Under the pieces are notes generated by a model. That model was not told where the DNA came from, did no database searches, and saw nothing but the letters and a program-made list of their open reading frames with translations. A DNA stretch of 64,000 nt from an uncultured Lachnospiraceae bacterium (GTDB lineage: Bacteria; Bacillota; Clostridia; Lachnospirales; Lachnospiraceae). The number at the start of each line of letters is the position of its first letter. Position 1 is the stretch's first letter. This document shows, in pieces, positions 16,335 through 24,670 of the stretch. The position numbers were made by a program, and so were the translations under genes. The stretch lies in contig CAJUSK010000026.1 in assembly GCA_910589075.1 (NCBI GenBank), forward strand, positions 47,096 to 111,095, in the 5' to 3' direction.

Positions 16335-16705
16335 GTGTTATGCCGGAATGTTCGAAAAACCTGCATGTATTTCTGTGCGTGGAAGGCAGGATTTTTTCTC
16401 TCAAAATTGTTCTCTTGTGAAAATACACAAAACCTTATTTTAAGACAACTAAATCCGTTTAGTTTTATTATGTGGGGAGTTTAGTAAAAATCACTATAAA
16501 ATAGATTGTATAAAGCGCGAAAACCGTGAAAAACACGGCGGACAATCACCTGAATTGATAAAATCGCACAATAGATTCAAATGGAGAAATTTCAAATATA
16601 AACTTAACAAAACTTATATTACAAATAAATATTTAGTAAATATGAACTAAACAAAATAAAACAAAGGCATAATTACCAAAAATCGATAATAAACAAAAGT
16701 AAATA
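16335..16705 (+). promoter_or_regulatory. Long AT-rich control region upstream of the ribose-type importer, with repeated ACTAAA/TTTAGT sites
   Basis: No gene is supported in this stretch. Two palindromes share the half-site ACTAAA/TTTAGT: AACTAAA-TCCG-TTTAGTT at 16447-16464 and TTTAGT-N8-ACTAAA at 16632-16651. A lone TTTAGT lies near 16480. The 12-mer AAATCACTATAA at 16488-16499 also occurs upstream of the BMP importer. A sequence AAATCGCACAA near 16560 resembles the inverse of the palindrome in the leader at 16753. The region looks like a multi-site regulatory area; the regulator is unknown. Confidence 0.6.
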
Positions 16706-16733
16706 TTGAATTTATGCCATAAAATGATATAAT
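16706..16733 (+). promoter_or_regulatory. Promoter of the ribose-type importer / mtnK-mtnA operon
   Basis: TTGAAT (16706-16711) and TATAAT (16728-16733) are separated by 16 bp in very AT-rich DNA. The start codon is 73 bp beyond the -10 box. Confidence 0.75.
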
Positions 16734-16752
16734 TTCATTATGGAATCGACAT

Positions 16753-16772
16753 AAATCGAATTTGTGCGATTT
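16753..16772 (+). promoter_or_regulatory. Candidate operator in the importer leader
   Basis: AAATCG-N8-CGATTT forms a perfect 6-bp inverted repeat about 20 bp downstream of the -10 box, where a repressor would block transcription. A partial inverse copy occurs near 16560. LacI or DeoR family regulators are encoded 9-11 kb downstream, but no link is shown. Confidence 0.45.
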
Positions 16773-16806
16773 CAACAAACAATTTTATTGAACAGGAGGT
16801 TAATTT

Positions 16807-18045
16807 ATGAAAAGAAAGTTATTAAGCGCATTGATCTGTGTGGCAATGGTAGCTTCCGTACTGACCGGTTGCGGCGGAAACGGTAACGACCAGGCAGCCA
16901 GCGCACCTGCGACAGAACAGGAAGCGGCGCCTGCGGAAACCGGCGGAGAAGAGGCTGCTGCGGATGCAGCAGATGCGGCGCCTGCCGGGGCAGTAGAGTC
17001 CCCTGTTGCGGGCAAGAAAGTGGCATATATCATGATCATGCCCTCCGCTTCCATTTTCCAGATGTGGAAAGATTCCTGCGCGGCACTCTGCCAGTCACTG
17101 GGTGTACAGTTTGATTTCTTCTTCTGCGACGGTGATTTCAACAAGTGGCAGGATACGATCCGTACCTGTGCTTCCGCAGGATATGACGGACTGTTGGTGA
17201 GCCACGGCAACCAGGATGGATCTTATGTATTCCTGAAAGAGATTACAGAACAGTATCCCGATCTGAAAATCGTTACCTTCGATACCCAGTTCTATGCTGA
17301 CGGCGAATACAAGAAACTGGAAGGCGTTACACAGATGTTCCAGCAGGATGACAGCCTTGTAACCGTTCTTCTGGATCAGCAGATCGAAGCAAAGAAGGCA
17401 AGAGGGGAAGAAGGCCCGGTACGTCTGATTAAAGTATGGAGAGGCCCTAATTACAATTCACCTTTTGACCGCCGCGAAGTTGGCTGGCAGGAATATGAGA
17501 GCGCAGGCAAGATTGTGACAGTTGGAGAAATCCAGCCTCTGCAGGACTCTTCTGATTCCGCAAATACAGTGGCGGCAGCTTATCTGCAGAGCATAAAGCG
17601 TGAAGATGTGGACGGCATTGTTGTTTATTACGATCTGTATGCACAGGGCGTTTACAATGCAATCCTTGAGAATGACAATTTTAACGGCAAAAACGGGGAT
17701 GCGCTTCCCATGGGTTCCGTGGACATCGACCCGGTAGACGTGACAAATATGCAGACCAATCCGGAAATCTGGGTTGCAGCCGGCACAACAGACTGGACAC
17801 TGAACGGTGAAATTGGTATGCGTGCGCTGATGCTCGAAATCGCAGGCGAATACGATAAGATTTATGACCCTGCATCGGGACAGACCGGCGTGGATGTCAT
17901 TGAAGTTCCCGGCACAGCCATTCCGGCCAGCGCCCTGAAACCGGAGTCCACCGTTGAAAACCTTGGGGACATTGCAGGCGAAACATATGGCAACCTTGAT
18001 TATCTGTCTGAGACAGACTGGATGCCCAAAACATTGATTCATTGA
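16807..18045 (+). CDS. Ribose/simple-sugar-type ABC transporter substrate-binding lipoprotein (RbsB family)
   Basis: The 412-residue precursor has a lipoprotein signal ending in LTGCGG and an Ala/Glu-rich linker. A periplasmic-binding-protein type 1 domain follows (GKKVAYIMIMPSASIFQMW, SAGYDGLLVSHGNQDGSY, later AAYLQSIKREDVDGIVVYYD). It should capture a pentose or a related sugar outside the cell. The kinase and isomerase genes for methylthioribose lie in the same operon after the ATPase and permease, so 5-methylthioribose or 5-deoxyribose is the inferred ligand. SD AGGAGG gives good initiation. The domain is longer than E. coli RbsB because of the linker and insertions. Confidence 0.9.
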   Translation: MKRKLLSALICVAMVASVLTGCGGNGNDQAASAPATEQEAAPAETGGEEAAADAADAAPAGAVESPVAGKKVAYIMIMPSASIFQMWKDSCAALCQSLGVQFDFFFCDGDFNKWQDTIRTCASAGYDGLLVSHGNQDGSYVFLKEITEQYPDLKIVTFDTQFYADGEYKKLEGVTQMFQQDDSLVTVLLDQQIEAKKARGEEGPVRLIKVWRGPNYNSPFDRREVGWQEYESAGKIVTVGEIQPLQDSSDSANTVAAAYLQSIKREDVDGIVVYYDLYAQGVYNAILENDNFNGKNGDALPMGSVDIDPVDVTNMQTNPEIWVAAGTTDWTLNGEIGMRALMLEIAGEYDKIYDPASGQTGVDVIEVPGTAIPASALKPESTVENLGDIAGETYGNLDYLSETDWMPKTLIH

Positions 18046-18151
18046 TTCAATCCGGTCAATGGCCTGCATGACACAGGTCAGCCTGCCTGCACCGCAATAC
18101 AGGGGCAGCAGGGAAACTGATGTACAGGGCTGTTGACGGTAGCTCCAGGGA

Positions 18152-18188
18152 GGAGATGCCGGTGCATAACCTGCATCTCCTCTTTCTA
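18152..18188 (+). terminator. Intra-operon terminator after the binding-protein gene
   Basis: GGAGATGC (18152-18159) pairs with GCATCTCC (18173-18180), followed by TCTTTCT. It abuts palindrome copy 3. Like the one after the BMP lipoprotein gene, it would raise binding protein relative to the downstream components. Confidence 0.65.
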
Positions 18189-18230
18189 TTCATGACAATA
18201 GGTTTGCCGGCGAAGCCTGCAATCTATTGT
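18189..18230 (+). repeat. ATTCATGACAATAG palindrome, copy 3
   Basis: From ATTCATGACAATAG to CTATTGT it is identical to copy 1 at 8371-8413. ACAATAG at 18195-18201 pairs with CTATTGT at 18224-18230. Like copy 1, it sits directly after a terminator hairpin. Confidence 0.87.
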
Positions 18231-18287
18231 CCATGACAACAGAAAACTCGTAGTACCGGACACACCGGAAACCGAAAAGAGGATGAT

Positions 18288-19823
18288 ATGGAAAAGAAAG
18301 TACTGAAAACGAAAAACGTATCCATAAGTTTCCCAGGAGTAAAGGCACTGGACTGCGTGGATTTTGAAGTATCAACCGGGGAGATCAGAGCTGTTGTCGG
18401 CGCTAACGGCGCCGGAAAATCGACACTGATGAAAGTTCTGGCGGGAGCGAATCCCACCTACACAGGCCAGGTGTTGCTCAATGACCAGGTGGTGGAACTG
18501 AGAACGCCCATTGACGCAAAAAAACTGGGCATCCAGATTGTATACCAGGAAGTGGATACCTCTCTTGTTCCGACCCTGTCTGTTGCGGAAAACATTATGA
18601 TCAATGAGATGGTCATGAGCAGCGGCGTGGTGATGAACTGGGGCAAGACACGGGAAGAGGCCAGAAAGGCTCTGGAACGTTTACATATTACGAATATTGA
18701 TGTCAACACACTGGTTCAGAATCTTTCACTTGCGCAGAAACAGATGGTGCTGATAGCGAGGGCAATCCGTATGAACTGCAGTTTTCTCATATTGGATGAA
18801 CCTACGGCGCCTCTGAGCATGTCAGAGACAAAGGAATTGTTTGATGTGGTACGGCATTTGCGGGAAGTGGAAAATCTGGCGGTGATTTTTATTTCCCACC
18901 GTCTCAACGAAATTCTGGATATTTGTGAGCAATATACAGTTATGCGGAACGGACAGCTTGTGGATAATACGCCCATTACAGAGAAGACCACTACAAAGGA
19001 AATCGTGGAGAAAATGCTGGGCCGCTCTTTTGAAGAGAGTTTTCCTAAGGAAGCATGTGAAATCGGGGAAGAAATTTTCCGGGTGGAACATCTCAGCGGC
19101 GCGGACGGCAAAGTAAACGACGTATCATTCCATGTGGGGGCCGGGGAAATTGTGGGAATCGCCGGACTTGTAGGGGCCGGAAAGTCCGAATTGTGCAAGA
19201 CCATTTTCGGCGCATACAAAAAGACCGGAGGCGTCGTTACCCTTTGCGGAAAAACCATGAAAATAAAGACCCCTGCGGATGCAGTGAAAAACGGTATTGC
19301 CTTTGTACCGGAAGAGCGGAGAAAGGAAGGCGTACTGGTGGAAGAAACCGTTGCATTCAACCTTTCCGCGGCGGCACTGGATCAGTTCTGTATGGCTTCC
19401 TTTGTCAACACACAGAAAGTCAACGAGAACGCCAACAGTTTTGTGGAAAGTCTGGGTATTAAGACTCCATCCATAAAACAGTTTGTGAAAAATCTGTCAG
19501 GTGGGAATCAGCAAAAAGTAGCCGTTGGTAAATGGCTGACTGCCGACTGCCAGCTCTACATGTTTGATGAGCCTACAAAAGGTGTGGATGTGGCTGCCAA
19601 ACAGGATATTTTCCATCTGATCAATCAGATTGCAAAAAAGGGAAAAGGCGTTATATATGCGACCTGCGAAGATTCGGAGCTGCTCTCTCTGACAGACAGG
19701 ATTTATGTTATGTACAGCGGCAGAATCATGGCGGAGCTGGAAACCGCAAAGACCAGTGATGATGAGATCATGTACTATGCGGTAGGCGGCGAAGCGCAAA
19801 AGCAGGCGGATTCAGCGTCATAG
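18288..19823 (+). CDS. Simple-sugar ABC transporter ATPase with two ATP-binding domains (RbsA family)
   Basis: The 511-residue tandem ABC ATPase has Walker A GANGAGKSTL in domain 1 with Walker B FLILDEPTAPL and switch FISHRLNEI. Domain 2 has GLVGAGKSEL, the signature SGGNQQKVAVGKWL and Walker B YMFDEPTKGVDV. The domain 1 signature position reads LSLAQKQM rather than a strict LSGGQ, as in many RbsA proteins. It energises import through the single RbsC-type permease that follows 21 bp later. Confidence 0.94.
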   Translation: MEKKVLKTKNVSISFPGVKALDCVDFEVSTGEIRAVVGANGAGKSTLMKVLAGANPTYTGQVLLNDQVVELRTPIDAKKLGIQIVYQEVDTSLVPTLSVAENIMINEMVMSSGVVMNWGKTREEARKALERLHITNIDVNTLVQNLSLAQKQMVLIARAIRMNCSFLILDEPTAPLSMSETKELFDVVRHLREVENLAVIFISHRLNEILDICEQYTVMRNGQLVDNTPITEKTTTKEIVEKMLGRSFEESFPKEACEIGEEIFRVEHLSGADGKVNDVSFHVGAGEIVGIAGLVGAGKSELCKTIFGAYKKTGGVVTLCGKTMKIKTPADAVKNGIAFVPEERRKEGVLVEETVAFNLSAAALDQFCMASFVNTQKVNENANSFVESLGIKTPSIKQFVKNLSGGNQQKVAVGKWLTADCQLYMFDEPTKGVDVAAKQDIFHLINQIAKKGKGVIYATCEDSELLSLTDRIYVMYSGRIMAELETAKTSDDEIMYYAVGGEAQKQADSAS

Positions 19824-19844
19824 AAAACGGAGGAAAAACAGAAC

Positions 19845-20834
19845 ATGGATTTGACGAAAAAGAAAAATTTTCATATGAGCCGTTTCCTTGTCAGTTGGGC
19901 GGCTGTATTTGCACTGGTATTGTGTTTTATCATGTTCACGGCATTAAAGGGAAGCGCCTTTATGTCGTCGAGCAATATGGTGAATATTTTAAGAGCCATG
20001 TCCATCAACACTGTATTTGCCATTGCGGCAACGGTAACGATGGCGCCGGACGGATTTGATATGTCTGCGGCTACTCTGGCGAGTTGCTCGGCATATGCAT
20101 TTGTTTCTTCCTTTCTCTGGTTCGGCTTTTCCGTTCCGGTATCAATTATCATTACAATCATTACAACACTGATTCTGTATCAGTTAACCATGTTTCTGAT
20201 ACTGGTGTGCAGAATTCCCGATATGCTTGCAACCTGCGCGCTCATGTTTGTTCATCAGGGGCTGGGGCAGTGGTACATAGGCGGCGGCGCCGTTTCCACC
20301 GGGATGCAGACATCCTGGCATACGCCTCCGGCACGTACCGCGCTGACCGACGGTTTTTCAGCCCTTGGCCGGGCACCCTGGATCATTCTGATTATGTTTG
20401 CCTGCGTGCTTGTGGCACATATCTTTTTAAACTATACAAAACAGGGACGTTTTCTCTATGCAATGGGCGGTAATAAACAGGCTGCCAAACTGTCCGGTAT
20501 CAATACGACGAAATACCGCTACATGGCAGGTATGATCACGGCAGTCTTTATTGCCATTGCCGGCATATTGGTGGCATCCCGTGGCAGCTCCGCACAGGTT
20601 ATGTGTTGTGACGACTATCTGATGCCTTCCCTGGCGGCAGTTTTTGTAGGCCGTACCGTAGGAGGTGCAGAAAAACCCAATCCAATCGGAACAATGATCG
20701 GTGCCTGCCTGGTTTCCACCCTGGAAAACGGCCTGACCATCCTGGCAGTTCCGTTCTATGTGCTTCCTGCAGTAAAAGGGGCGGTTCTCGGACTGGCACT
20801 GATTGCAGCGTATGCCACAAAGAAACAGGATTAA
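19845..20834 (+). CDS. Simple-sugar ABC transporter permease (RbsC family)
   Basis: This 329-residue, highly hydrophobic protein has about ten membrane segments. It carries TVTMAPDGFDMSAATLAS in place of the common GGIDLSVGS motif, and MGGNKQAAKLSGINTTKYR in the coupling loop. It should homodimerise with the tandem ATPase. SD GGAGGAAAA precedes the ATG. The mtnK gene follows after 64 bp, consistent with one transcript for uptake and phosphorylation. Confidence 0.93.
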   Translation: MDLTKKKNFHMSRFLVSWAAVFALVLCFIMFTALKGSAFMSSSNMVNILRAMSINTVFAIAATVTMAPDGFDMSAATLASCSAYAFVSSFLWFGFSVPVSIIITIITTLILYQLTMFLILVCRIPDMLATCALMFVHQGLGQWYIGGGAVSTGMQTSWHTPPARTALTDGFSALGRAPWIILIMFACVLVAHIFLNYTKQGRFLYAMGGNKQAAKLSGINTTKYRYMAGMITAVFIAIAGILVASRGSSAQVMCCDDYLMPSLAAVFVGRTVGGAEKPNPIGTMIGACLVSTLENGLTILAVPFYVLPAVKGAVLGLALIAAYATKKQD

Positions 20835-20898
20835 CAGACACAAAGTAAGAAATGTTGCATCAGAGGATTTGACATGGAAAAGAAAAGAGGTAAGGCAT

Positions 20899-22122
20899 AT
20901 GTCACGTTTTGAACAGTATTTTTTAATGAAAACAGAGGATATTGCGGAATATGTGGAGGAGAAACTCCACTTTTTCCCCGCAGATGCAAAGCTGACCTGT
21001 CAGGAAATCGGAGACGGAAATCTGAACTATGTATTCCGCCTCAAAGACGAGAATACAGGTAAATCCATCATTGTAAAACAGGCAGGCGAATGTCTGCGCA
21101 TTGATGAAAATATGAAGCTTTCCACAGACCGGGGCAGGATCGAGGCAAAGATACTGGGCATACAGGGAGAGGCGGCACCCGGACTTGTCCCGAAAGTATA
21201 CCTGTATGACAGCGTTATGTGCGCTATGTCCATGGAGGATATGGTGGGTCATTCCATGATGCGTACCGCGTTAATCAACCATGAGATTTTCCCTCTGTTT
21301 GCAGAGCATATAACCACATTTATGGTAAATTCCCTGCTGCTTTCCACCGACGTGGTCATGGGACATAAGGAAAAGAAAGAAAACGTAAAAGCATTTATCA
21401 ATCCGGATCTCTGCGAAATATCCGAAGATCTGGTGTACAGTGAGCCATACATTGATTACAACCACAGAAACAATGTGTTCCCGCCCAATGCGGAATTTGT
21501 ACAGAAGGAACTGTATGAGGATAAGAAACTGCACCTGGAGGCTGCCAAACTCAAGTTTGATTTTATGAACAATGCACAGGCGCTTATCCACGGCGACCTG
21601 CACACCGGCTCTATTTTTATCAACCAGGAGCATACTTACATATTTGATCCGGAATTTGCATTCTACGGACCGATGGGATACGATGTGGGGAATATTATTG
21701 CCAATATGTTTTTTGCCTGGGCCAATGGGGATGCCACCATTACAGACCCGCAGGAAAAGAAAACCTTCTGTGACTGGACCATTGATTGTATCGTGGAAAT
21801 CGTGGATAAATTTATCGAAAAATTCAAGATCGTATATGAGCAGAATGTAACGGATACCATGGCGAAAACCGAAGGCTTTATGGAGTATTATCTGGGAACC
21901 ATCCTTGCGGATACCGCTGGCGTAGCGGGTCTGGAGTCTATCCGCCGTATCGTGGGCATGGCAAATAACAAAGACATCACCACCATAGCGGATGAAGAAA
22001 AGCGTGCCCGCGCTGAAAGAATCATTGTCACACTGGCCAAAAATTATATTCTGAACAGATCTCGCTTCGTATCAGGCGCTGATTACAGAAAGGCCATTGA
22101 AGAAGCGATTGCGGCATTTTAA
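20899..22122 (+). CDS. mtnK: 5-methylthioribose kinase family; candidate 5-deoxyribose kinase
   Basis: The 407-residue protein is near the usual MtnK length of about 400. I start it at the ATG at 20899, which has SD AGGTAAGG and gives the family-typical beginning; a longer frame reaches back into the permease gene without an SD. It has the aminoglycoside-kinase-like fold with GDGNLNYVFRL (38-48) as the nucleotide loop, catalytic IHGDLHTGSIF (230-240), and the metal-binding D250 in FDPEFAFYGPMGYD. MtnK phosphorylates the anomeric hydroxyl of 5-methylthioribose; members of the DHAP shunt also accept 5-deoxyribose. mtnA follows at 18 bp. No mtnB/C/D genes of the aerobic methionine salvage pathway are present, fitting the anaerobic shunt. 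Confidence 0.93.
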   Translation: MSRFEQYFLMKTEDIAEYVEEKLHFFPADAKLTCQEIGDGNLNYVFRLKDENTGKSIIVKQAGECLRIDENMKLSTDRGRIEAKILGIQGEAAPGLVPKVYLYDSVMCAMSMEDMVGHSMMRTALINHEIFPLFAEHITTFMVNSLLLSTDVVMGHKEKKENVKAFINPDLCEISEDLVYSEPYIDYNHRNNVFPPNAEFVQKELYEDKKLHLEAAKLKFDFMNNAQALIHGDLHTGSIFINQEHTYIFDPEFAFYGPMGYDVGNIIANMFFAWANGDATITDPQEKKTFCDWTIDCIVEIVDKFIEKFKIVYEQNVTDTMAKTEGFMEYYLGTILADTAGVAGLESIRRIVGMANNKDITTIADEEKRARAERIIVTLAKNYILNRSRFVSGADYRKAIEEAIAAF

Positions 22123-22139
22123 GGAAAAGGAGGATCACC

Positions 22140-23246
22140 ATGAGCGAAACGAAATCCATTATGGATTATGAGACAGTGGCGCTGGATGAAGAGAAAGGCG
22201 CCCTGGTCATCATAGACCAGACAAAACTCCCTTACAGCACGGAAATACTGGAATTGACAAAACAGGAAGATATATGGAACGCCATTTATCTGCTGCAGGT
22301 GAGAGGGGCTCCGGCCATCGGCGTGGCTGCTGCCATCGGTGTTTACCTGGCGGCAAAAGAGATTCAGGCCGATACATTTGACGAGTTCTATCCGGCATTT
22401 CAAAAAGCAAAAGAATACCTGGATTCCGCCCGTCCCACGGCAGTCAATCTTTCCTGGGCCCTGAACCGTATGGACAGCGTATGCCGGGCGAATCAGGAGA
22501 AACCTATCGGGGAACTGAAAAAAATCCTCCATGACGCAGCCGTGGAAATCCGCAATGAGGACGTCTGGGTATGCAAGAGCATCGGTGAATATGGACTCTC
22601 TCTTGTAAAACCCGGTGATGGACTGCTGACCCACTGCAACGCGGGCAAACTGGCTACCGTAAAATATGGAACGGCCACTGCCGCTATGTATCTGGGACAG
22701 GAGCGTGGGTATAACTTCCGCATCTACGCGGATGAGACCAGGCCTCTTCTTCAGGGCGCCCGGCTGACCGCTTTTGAACTGTACGAATCCGGCCTGGACG
22801 TCACATTGATTTGTGATAACATGTCCGCAACAGTGATGAGAAACAAATGGGTGGATGCGGTATTTGTGGGATGCGACCGTGTTGCCGCCAACGGGGACAC
22901 CGCCAACAAGATTGGCACGTCCGTGGTAGCAACTGTGGCAAAGCGCTATAATATTCCCGTGTATATCTGTGCCCCTACCTCCACCATTGACCTGAACACC
23001 CCTACCGGCGCCGATATTCAAATCGAACAGCGTCCGGCAGAAGAAGTGACAGAGATGTGGTATAAAGAACGGATGGCGCCTGTTGGCGTAAAAGTATTCA
23101 ATCCCTGTTTTGACGTGACAGACAACGACCTTATCGCAGGGATCATTACCGAATATGGCATTGCCAGAGCTCCGTATACCGAATCTCTGAAAGAAATATT
23201 CCTTAAAAAAGAGGCTTCCAAAGACGAGAAAAAAATAGCAGATTAA
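22140..23246 (+). CDS. mtnA: 5-methylthioribose-1-phosphate isomerase; candidate 5-deoxyribose-1-phosphate isomerase
   Basis: The 368-residue protein is the MtnA branch of the eIF2B-alpha-like isomerases. It shows RGAPAIGVAAAIG (55-67), catalytic C166 in THCNAGKLATVKYGT, LICDNMSATVM, and catalytic D246 in VGCDRVAANGDTANKIGT. It converts the aldose-1-phosphate to the ketose-1-phosphate that a class II aldolase can split. It is translationally close to mtnK (SD AAAAGGAGG). It supplies the inferred substrate of the microcompartment aldolase. Family certainty is high; the choice between methylthio- and deoxy-ribose cannot be made from sequence. Confidence 0.95.
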   Translation: MSETKSIMDYETVALDEEKGALVIIDQTKLPYSTEILELTKQEDIWNAIYLLQVRGAPAIGVAAAIGVYLAAKEIQADTFDEFYPAFQKAKEYLDSARPTAVNLSWALNRMDSVCRANQEKPIGELKKILHDAAVEIRNEDVWVCKSIGEYGLSLVKPGDGLLTHCNAGKLATVKYGTATAAMYLGQERGYNFRIYADETRPLLQGARLTAFELYESGLDVTLICDNMSATVMRNKWVDAVFVGCDRVAANGDTANKIGTSVVATVAKRYNIPVYICAPTSTIDLNTPTGADIQIEQRPAEEVTEMWYKERMAPVGVKVFNPCFDVTDNDLIAGIITEYGIARAPYTESLKEIFLKKEASKDEKKIAD

Positions 23247-23269
23247 AACCATTGCCAAAATCAGACCAG

Positions 23270-23631
23270 CCCCCGACCAGCCCCCAACAGCAACCACCCG
23301 TAGAAGCCTGGAAAGAGTATCAGACGCATAGGCGGCTGATACCCTTTCCGTAGAGAGAGGCTTCGCAGGGAGGTTGCGGGACTGGAATAAATAGCGGGAC
23401 TGGAATAAGAGCGGGACTGGAATAAGTTGTGTAACAAGAATCAAAGTAAATGCAACCAGCCCCCGACGGCAACCGCCCGTAGAAGCCTGGAAAGAGTATC
23501 AGACGCATAGGCGGCTGATACTCTTTCCGTAGAGAGAGGCTTCGCAGGGAGGTTGCGGGACTGGAATAAGAGCGGGACTGGAATAAGAGCGGGACTGGAA
23601 TAAATAGCGGGACTGGAATAGGAGATGTAGC
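23270..23631 (+). repeat. Nested-hairpin repeat array (GCGGAACT family), two long units with GCGGGACTGGAATA tails
   Basis: Two long hairpin units occur, at about 23290-23370 and 23475-23560. In each, GCAACC pairs with GGTTGC, GAAGCC with GGCTTC, and GGAAAGAGTATCAG with CTGATACTCTTTCC (one mismatch in unit 1). Each unit is followed by tandem copies of GCGGGACTGGAATA: three after unit 1 and four after unit 2. The last copy runs into the SD and GTG start of dhaK. The element separates mtnA from dhaK. Confidence 0.9.
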
Positions 23632-24639
23632 GTGAAAAAAATAATCAATAGACCGGAAGATTATGTAAATGAAATGCTGGAAGGCCTGTATGTGGCCCAT
23701 CCGGATCTGATCACATATACCAATGACGATTTGCGCTGTCTGGTGACGGCCAGGAAGAAACCGGGAAAAGTAGGCATAGCCACCGGAGGCGGCTCCGGGC
23801 ATCTGCCCCTGTTTCTCGGATATGTGGGAGAAGGCATGCTGGACGGCTGTTCGGTAGGCGATGTGTTCCAGTCTCCCAGCGCGGAACAGATGGCGGCTGT
23901 TACCAGAGAGATTGATGACGGTGCAGGCGTGTTATACATATACGGGAATTATAACGGCGATATTTTTAATTTCGATATGGCTGCGGAAATGGTGGATTTT
24001 GAGGACGGTATCCGTGTGGAAAGTGTGGTTGCCGGAGAGGACGTGGCTTCAGCCGGTCCCAGTGCGCCGGGAGAGAAAAATACCCGCAGAGGGGTAGCCG
24101 GGATTCTGTTTGTATTCAAATGCGCAGGCGGCGCTGCTGCCGCTATGCTGGATTTGGATGAGGTGAAACGCGTGGCGGAAAAAGCAGCAGCCAATGTGCG
24201 TACCATGGGAGTTGCATTGACACCCTGTACAGTGCCCAGAGTGGGCGAGCCGGGATTTTCCATCGGTGAGGATGAAATGGAAATCGGTATGGGTATCCAT
24301 GGAGAAGCCGGTATACGCCGTGGGAAAATAGAACCTGCCAATCAGATTGCAGAGGAAATGCTGGATAAGATTGTGGCGGATCTTCCCTACCAGTCAGGGG
24401 ATGAGGTAGCCGTACTGATCAATGGGCTGGGCGCCACTCCGCTGGATGAACAATATATAGTGACCAGACAGGTCAATAAATATCTGGAAGCAAAGGGAAT
24501 CAAAGTATACAGATATTATGTAGGCGAATATGCAACAGCACTGGAAATGGCCGGCGTTTCCATTTCTCTTCTGAAACTGGATGATGAACTGAAAAAGTAT
24601 CTCGATGCACCGGCAAAAACCCCCTTTTTTGTCTCATAG
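23632..24639 (+). CDS. DhaK-like keto-sugar kinase subunit, divergent
   Basis: The 335-residue protein aligns with dihydroxyacetone kinase subunit DhaK. The start is GTG at 23632 after SD AGGAGAT. It has TGGGSGHLPLFLGYVG (usual GSGHEP, here Glu to Leu), YGNYNGDIFNFDMA with the catalytic Asp, and MGIHGEAGIRR with the His that binds the substrate carbonyl covalently. The retained Asp and His suggest an active kinase subunit; the changed GHEP loop suggests a substrate other than dihydroxyacetone. The pathway already yields DHAP, so a dihydroxyacetone kinase is not required. Phosphorylation of a ketose such as a 5-deoxyketopentose or tetrulose is possible. Paired with the DhaL-like gene. Confidence 0.85.
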   Translation: MKKIINRPEDYVNEMLEGLYVAHPDLITYTNDDLRCLVTARKKPGKVGIATGGGSGHLPLFLGYVGEGMLDGCSVGDVFQSPSAEQMAAVTREIDDGAGVLYIYGNYNGDIFNFDMAAEMVDFEDGIRVESVVAGEDVASAGPSAPGEKNTRRGVAGILFVFKCAGGAAAAMLDLDEVKRVAEKAAANVRTMGVALTPCTVPRVGEPGFSIGEDEMEIGMGIHGEAGIRRGKIEPANQIAEEMLDKIVADLPYQSGDEVAVLINGLGATPLDEQYIVTRQVNKYLEAKGIKVYRYYVGEYATALEMAGVSISLLKLDDELKKYLDAPAKTPFFVS

Positions 24640-24670
24640 GACGGTCGTAAAGCACACAGGAGAAAATCGG

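Noticed and set aside
20803-20898. Longer N-terminus for MtnK starting inside the permease gene
   Set aside because: No SD; the ATG at 20899 with AGGTAAGG gives the family-typical start and length.
22119-23444. 441-codon minus-strand frame opposite mtnA
   Set aside because: Antisense shadow that runs through the hairpin repeats; no recognisable domain.
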